Source: Geobacter sp. SVR (GTDB lineage: Bacteria > Desulfobacterota > Desulfuromonadia > Geobacterales > Pseudopelobacteraceae). From it: a stretch of DNA of 64,000 nt. The stretch lies in the NCBI RefSeq assembly GCF_016865365.1, contig NZ_AP024469.1, forward strand, positions 2,138,501-2,202,500, in the 5' to 3' direction. Of the stretch, positions 62,725-64,000 are shown piece after piece. Both the position numbers and the translations under genes were made by a program. Each line of letters begins with the position of its first letter. The first letter of the stretch is position 1. The notes beneath the pieces are model-generated. The model saw only the letters and a program-made list of their open reading frames with translations. It searched no databases and was not told where the DNA came from.

Positions 62725-64000
62725 ATGAAAAAGACACGGCTGGCAGCCATAGATATAGGTACCAACTCGATCCGCTGTATCGTGGTGGAAGTCGATCAGC
62801 AGGGCAGGTTCACGGTGCTGGATGACGAAAAGGCCACGGTCCGCCTGGGGGAGAATCTGGGCAGGAGCGGGGCTATTTCGCCTGCGGCCTGCGGCCGGGC
62901 CGTGGAAGCTATCTCCCGCATGCGCATGCTGATCGACGGATTCAAGGTCAGCGAGGTGGAAGCCATTGCCACCAGCGCCATCAGGAACGCCTCCAACGGA
63001 CGCGACTTGGTGGAAGAACTGAGCCGCCTGCTGGGCCGGGAGATAAAGGTCATCTCCGGCCAGGAGGAGGCGGAACTGGCAGCCATTTCGGCCCTGCACA
63101 ATTTCGAGATGAGCGGCAAACGCTACGTCATGATCGATATCGGCGGCGGCAGTGTCGAGCTGGTGACGGCGCTGGGAAGCCACATCGAGGAGTGTTTTTC
63201 CGTGGATCTGGGGGCGGTGCTGATGACGGAGCAATTCTTCACCAGCGACCCGATCAGGAGCAGCGATTACCAGAAATTCCGGCGGCATGTCAGAACCGTG
63301 CTCAAGAAGACCTTCAGCGGCGAGAAGATCAGCGCCCAGAACATAATCGGCTCCGGCGGGACCATCACCTCGCTGGGGAACATGGTCATGAGCATGCGCC
63401 GCCAGACTTTTTCCTCGGTGCACGGCTACGAAGTGCTGCGGTCCGAGGTGGTGCATCTGCTGGCAATGCTGATGCGCAAGGATCTCAAGGCCAGAAGGAG
63501 CCTGCCGGGGCTCAATCCGGACCGTGCCGACATCATTGTGGCAGGCTGCGCCGTGGTGGACGAGCTGATGCGCTTTTTCGGCGCCAACCAGCTCAGGGTC
63601 AACGAGCGCGGTATCCGCGAGGGGCTGATCATCAGGACCATCAAGCGGCTGGGACTGATACCGGACAGTACCCCGGCGCGCACGTGGCGCGATTCGGTGC
63701 TGGAATTCGCCAGGTCCTGCCATTACGATGAACCGCATTCGCGGCACGTGGCTTCATTGTCCCTGGCGATCTTCGATCGGCTGGCACAGGAGAACGGCCT
63801 GAAAAAGACCGAGCGCAGGCTGCTGGAGGCAGCTGCCCTGCTGCACGACAGCGGCTATTTCATCGGTTACACCAGCCACCACAAGCATTCCTATCACCTG
63901 ATCCGTCATGCCGAACTGTTCGGACTGACCCCGCGCGAGCGTGAGATCATCGCCCAGGTTGCCCGCTATCACCGCAAGGCCCTGCCAAAGAAAAAACACC
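62725..64000 (+). CDS. Exopolyphosphatase/guanosine pentaphosphatase (Ppx/GppA), cut by window end
   Basis: At least 425 residues, 3' end missing. AAIDIGTNSIRCIVVEV, TVRLGENLG, ATSAIRNASNG, GQEEAELAA, IDIGGGSVELV, GSGGTITSL are the ASKHA phosphatase core (about 1-305). A C-terminal HD domain starts near residue 310 with LEAAALLHDSGYFIGY and HHKHSYHLIRHAEL. It hydrolyses polyphosphate or pppGpp. ATG 62725 follows a GAG; it begins eight bases after the CHAD gene. Confidence 0.95.
   Translation, partial: MKKTRLAAIDIGTNSIRCIVVEVDQQGRFTVLDDEKATVRLGENLGRSGAISPAACGRAVEAISRMRMLIDGFKVSEVEAIATSAIRNASNGRDLVEELSRLLGREIKVISGQEEAELAAISALHNFEMSGKRYVMIDIGGGSVELVTALGSHIEECFSVDLGAVLMTEQFFTSDPIRSSDYQKFRRHVRTVLKKTFSGEKISAQNIIGSGGTITSLGNMVMSMRRQTFSSVHGYEVLRSEVVHLLAMLMRKDLKARRSLPGLNPDRADIIVAGCAVVDELMRFFGANQLRVNERGIREGLIIRTIKRLGLIPDSTPARTWRDSVLEFARSCHYDEPHSRHVASLSLAIFDRLAQENGLKKTERRLLEAAALLHDSGYFIGYTSHHKHSYHLIRHAELFGLTPREREIIAQVARYHRKALPKKKH

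Overview
The window looks like a chromosomal segment of a Geobacter-type Desulfuromonadia (Geobacteraceae-like) bacterium. The reasons are high-GC coding sequence with typical Shine-Dalgarno sites, a monomeric isocitrate dehydrogenase, malate dehydrogenase and ferredoxin-dependent 2-oxoglutarate oxidoreductase (korDABC) laid out as an anaerobic TCA segment, many multi-domain sensor kinases and response regulators, sigma-54 signalling, and a c-type cytochrome. The species cannot be fixed from sequence reading alone. Nearly all bases are assigned; about 57 protein genes (one a pseudogene), one tRNA and one insertion sequence are supported.

Layout. 1-6105: a TonB-dependent receptor, an ABC-type substrate-binding protein split by an IS200-type element, and a hybrid sensor kinase. 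6176-6252: tRNA-Pro(UGG). 6454-10750: a PAS kinase, two response regulators (one PAS, one HD-GYP-like) and a small unknown protein. 10987-16214: lepA, lepB, a MITE-like inverted repeat, aspS, and a LysM lipoprotein. 16271-24151: two unrelated NADP-type isocitrate dehydrogenases in tandem, mdh and korDABC. 24228-27354: ruvB, a DnaA/Hda-like AAA+ protein and a J-domain plus leucine-rich-repeat fusion, overlapping or nearly so. 27529-34473: nucleotide-sugar dehydrogenase, GAF-containing PtsP, TPR protein, acetate kinase, a 2[4Fe-4S] ferredoxin too short for routine ORF calling, and a DUF2905 membrane protein. 34261-38932 (minus strand): dCMP deaminase, nrdR, ribD, ribE, ribBA, queH, DUF2905.

39269-58281 is a large signalling island: two chemoreceptors whose last 301 residues are almost identical, a sigma-54 response regulator between them, cheW, hybrid kinases, a cytochrome P460-like periplasmic heme protein, a lone receiver, a soluble degenerate MCP-like protein, a STAS protein, cheY, a cheA carrying tandem MshEN-like repeats, cheR, cheB and a degenerate EAL-HDOD protein. 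Shared GTGAC/GTCAC dyads and -24/-12-like promoters lie upstream of mcp1 and cheW. The set has no cheC, cheD, cheX or cheZ. It is the best candidate here for a poorly described system: a chemosensory pathway that may be controlled by sigma-54 and linked to heme/redox and cyclic-di-GMP inputs.

58332-61728 is a compact kdsB-pyrG-kdsA operon for KDO and CTP supply. The window ends in a CHAD-domain gene and a ppx/gppA gene cut off by the window edge.
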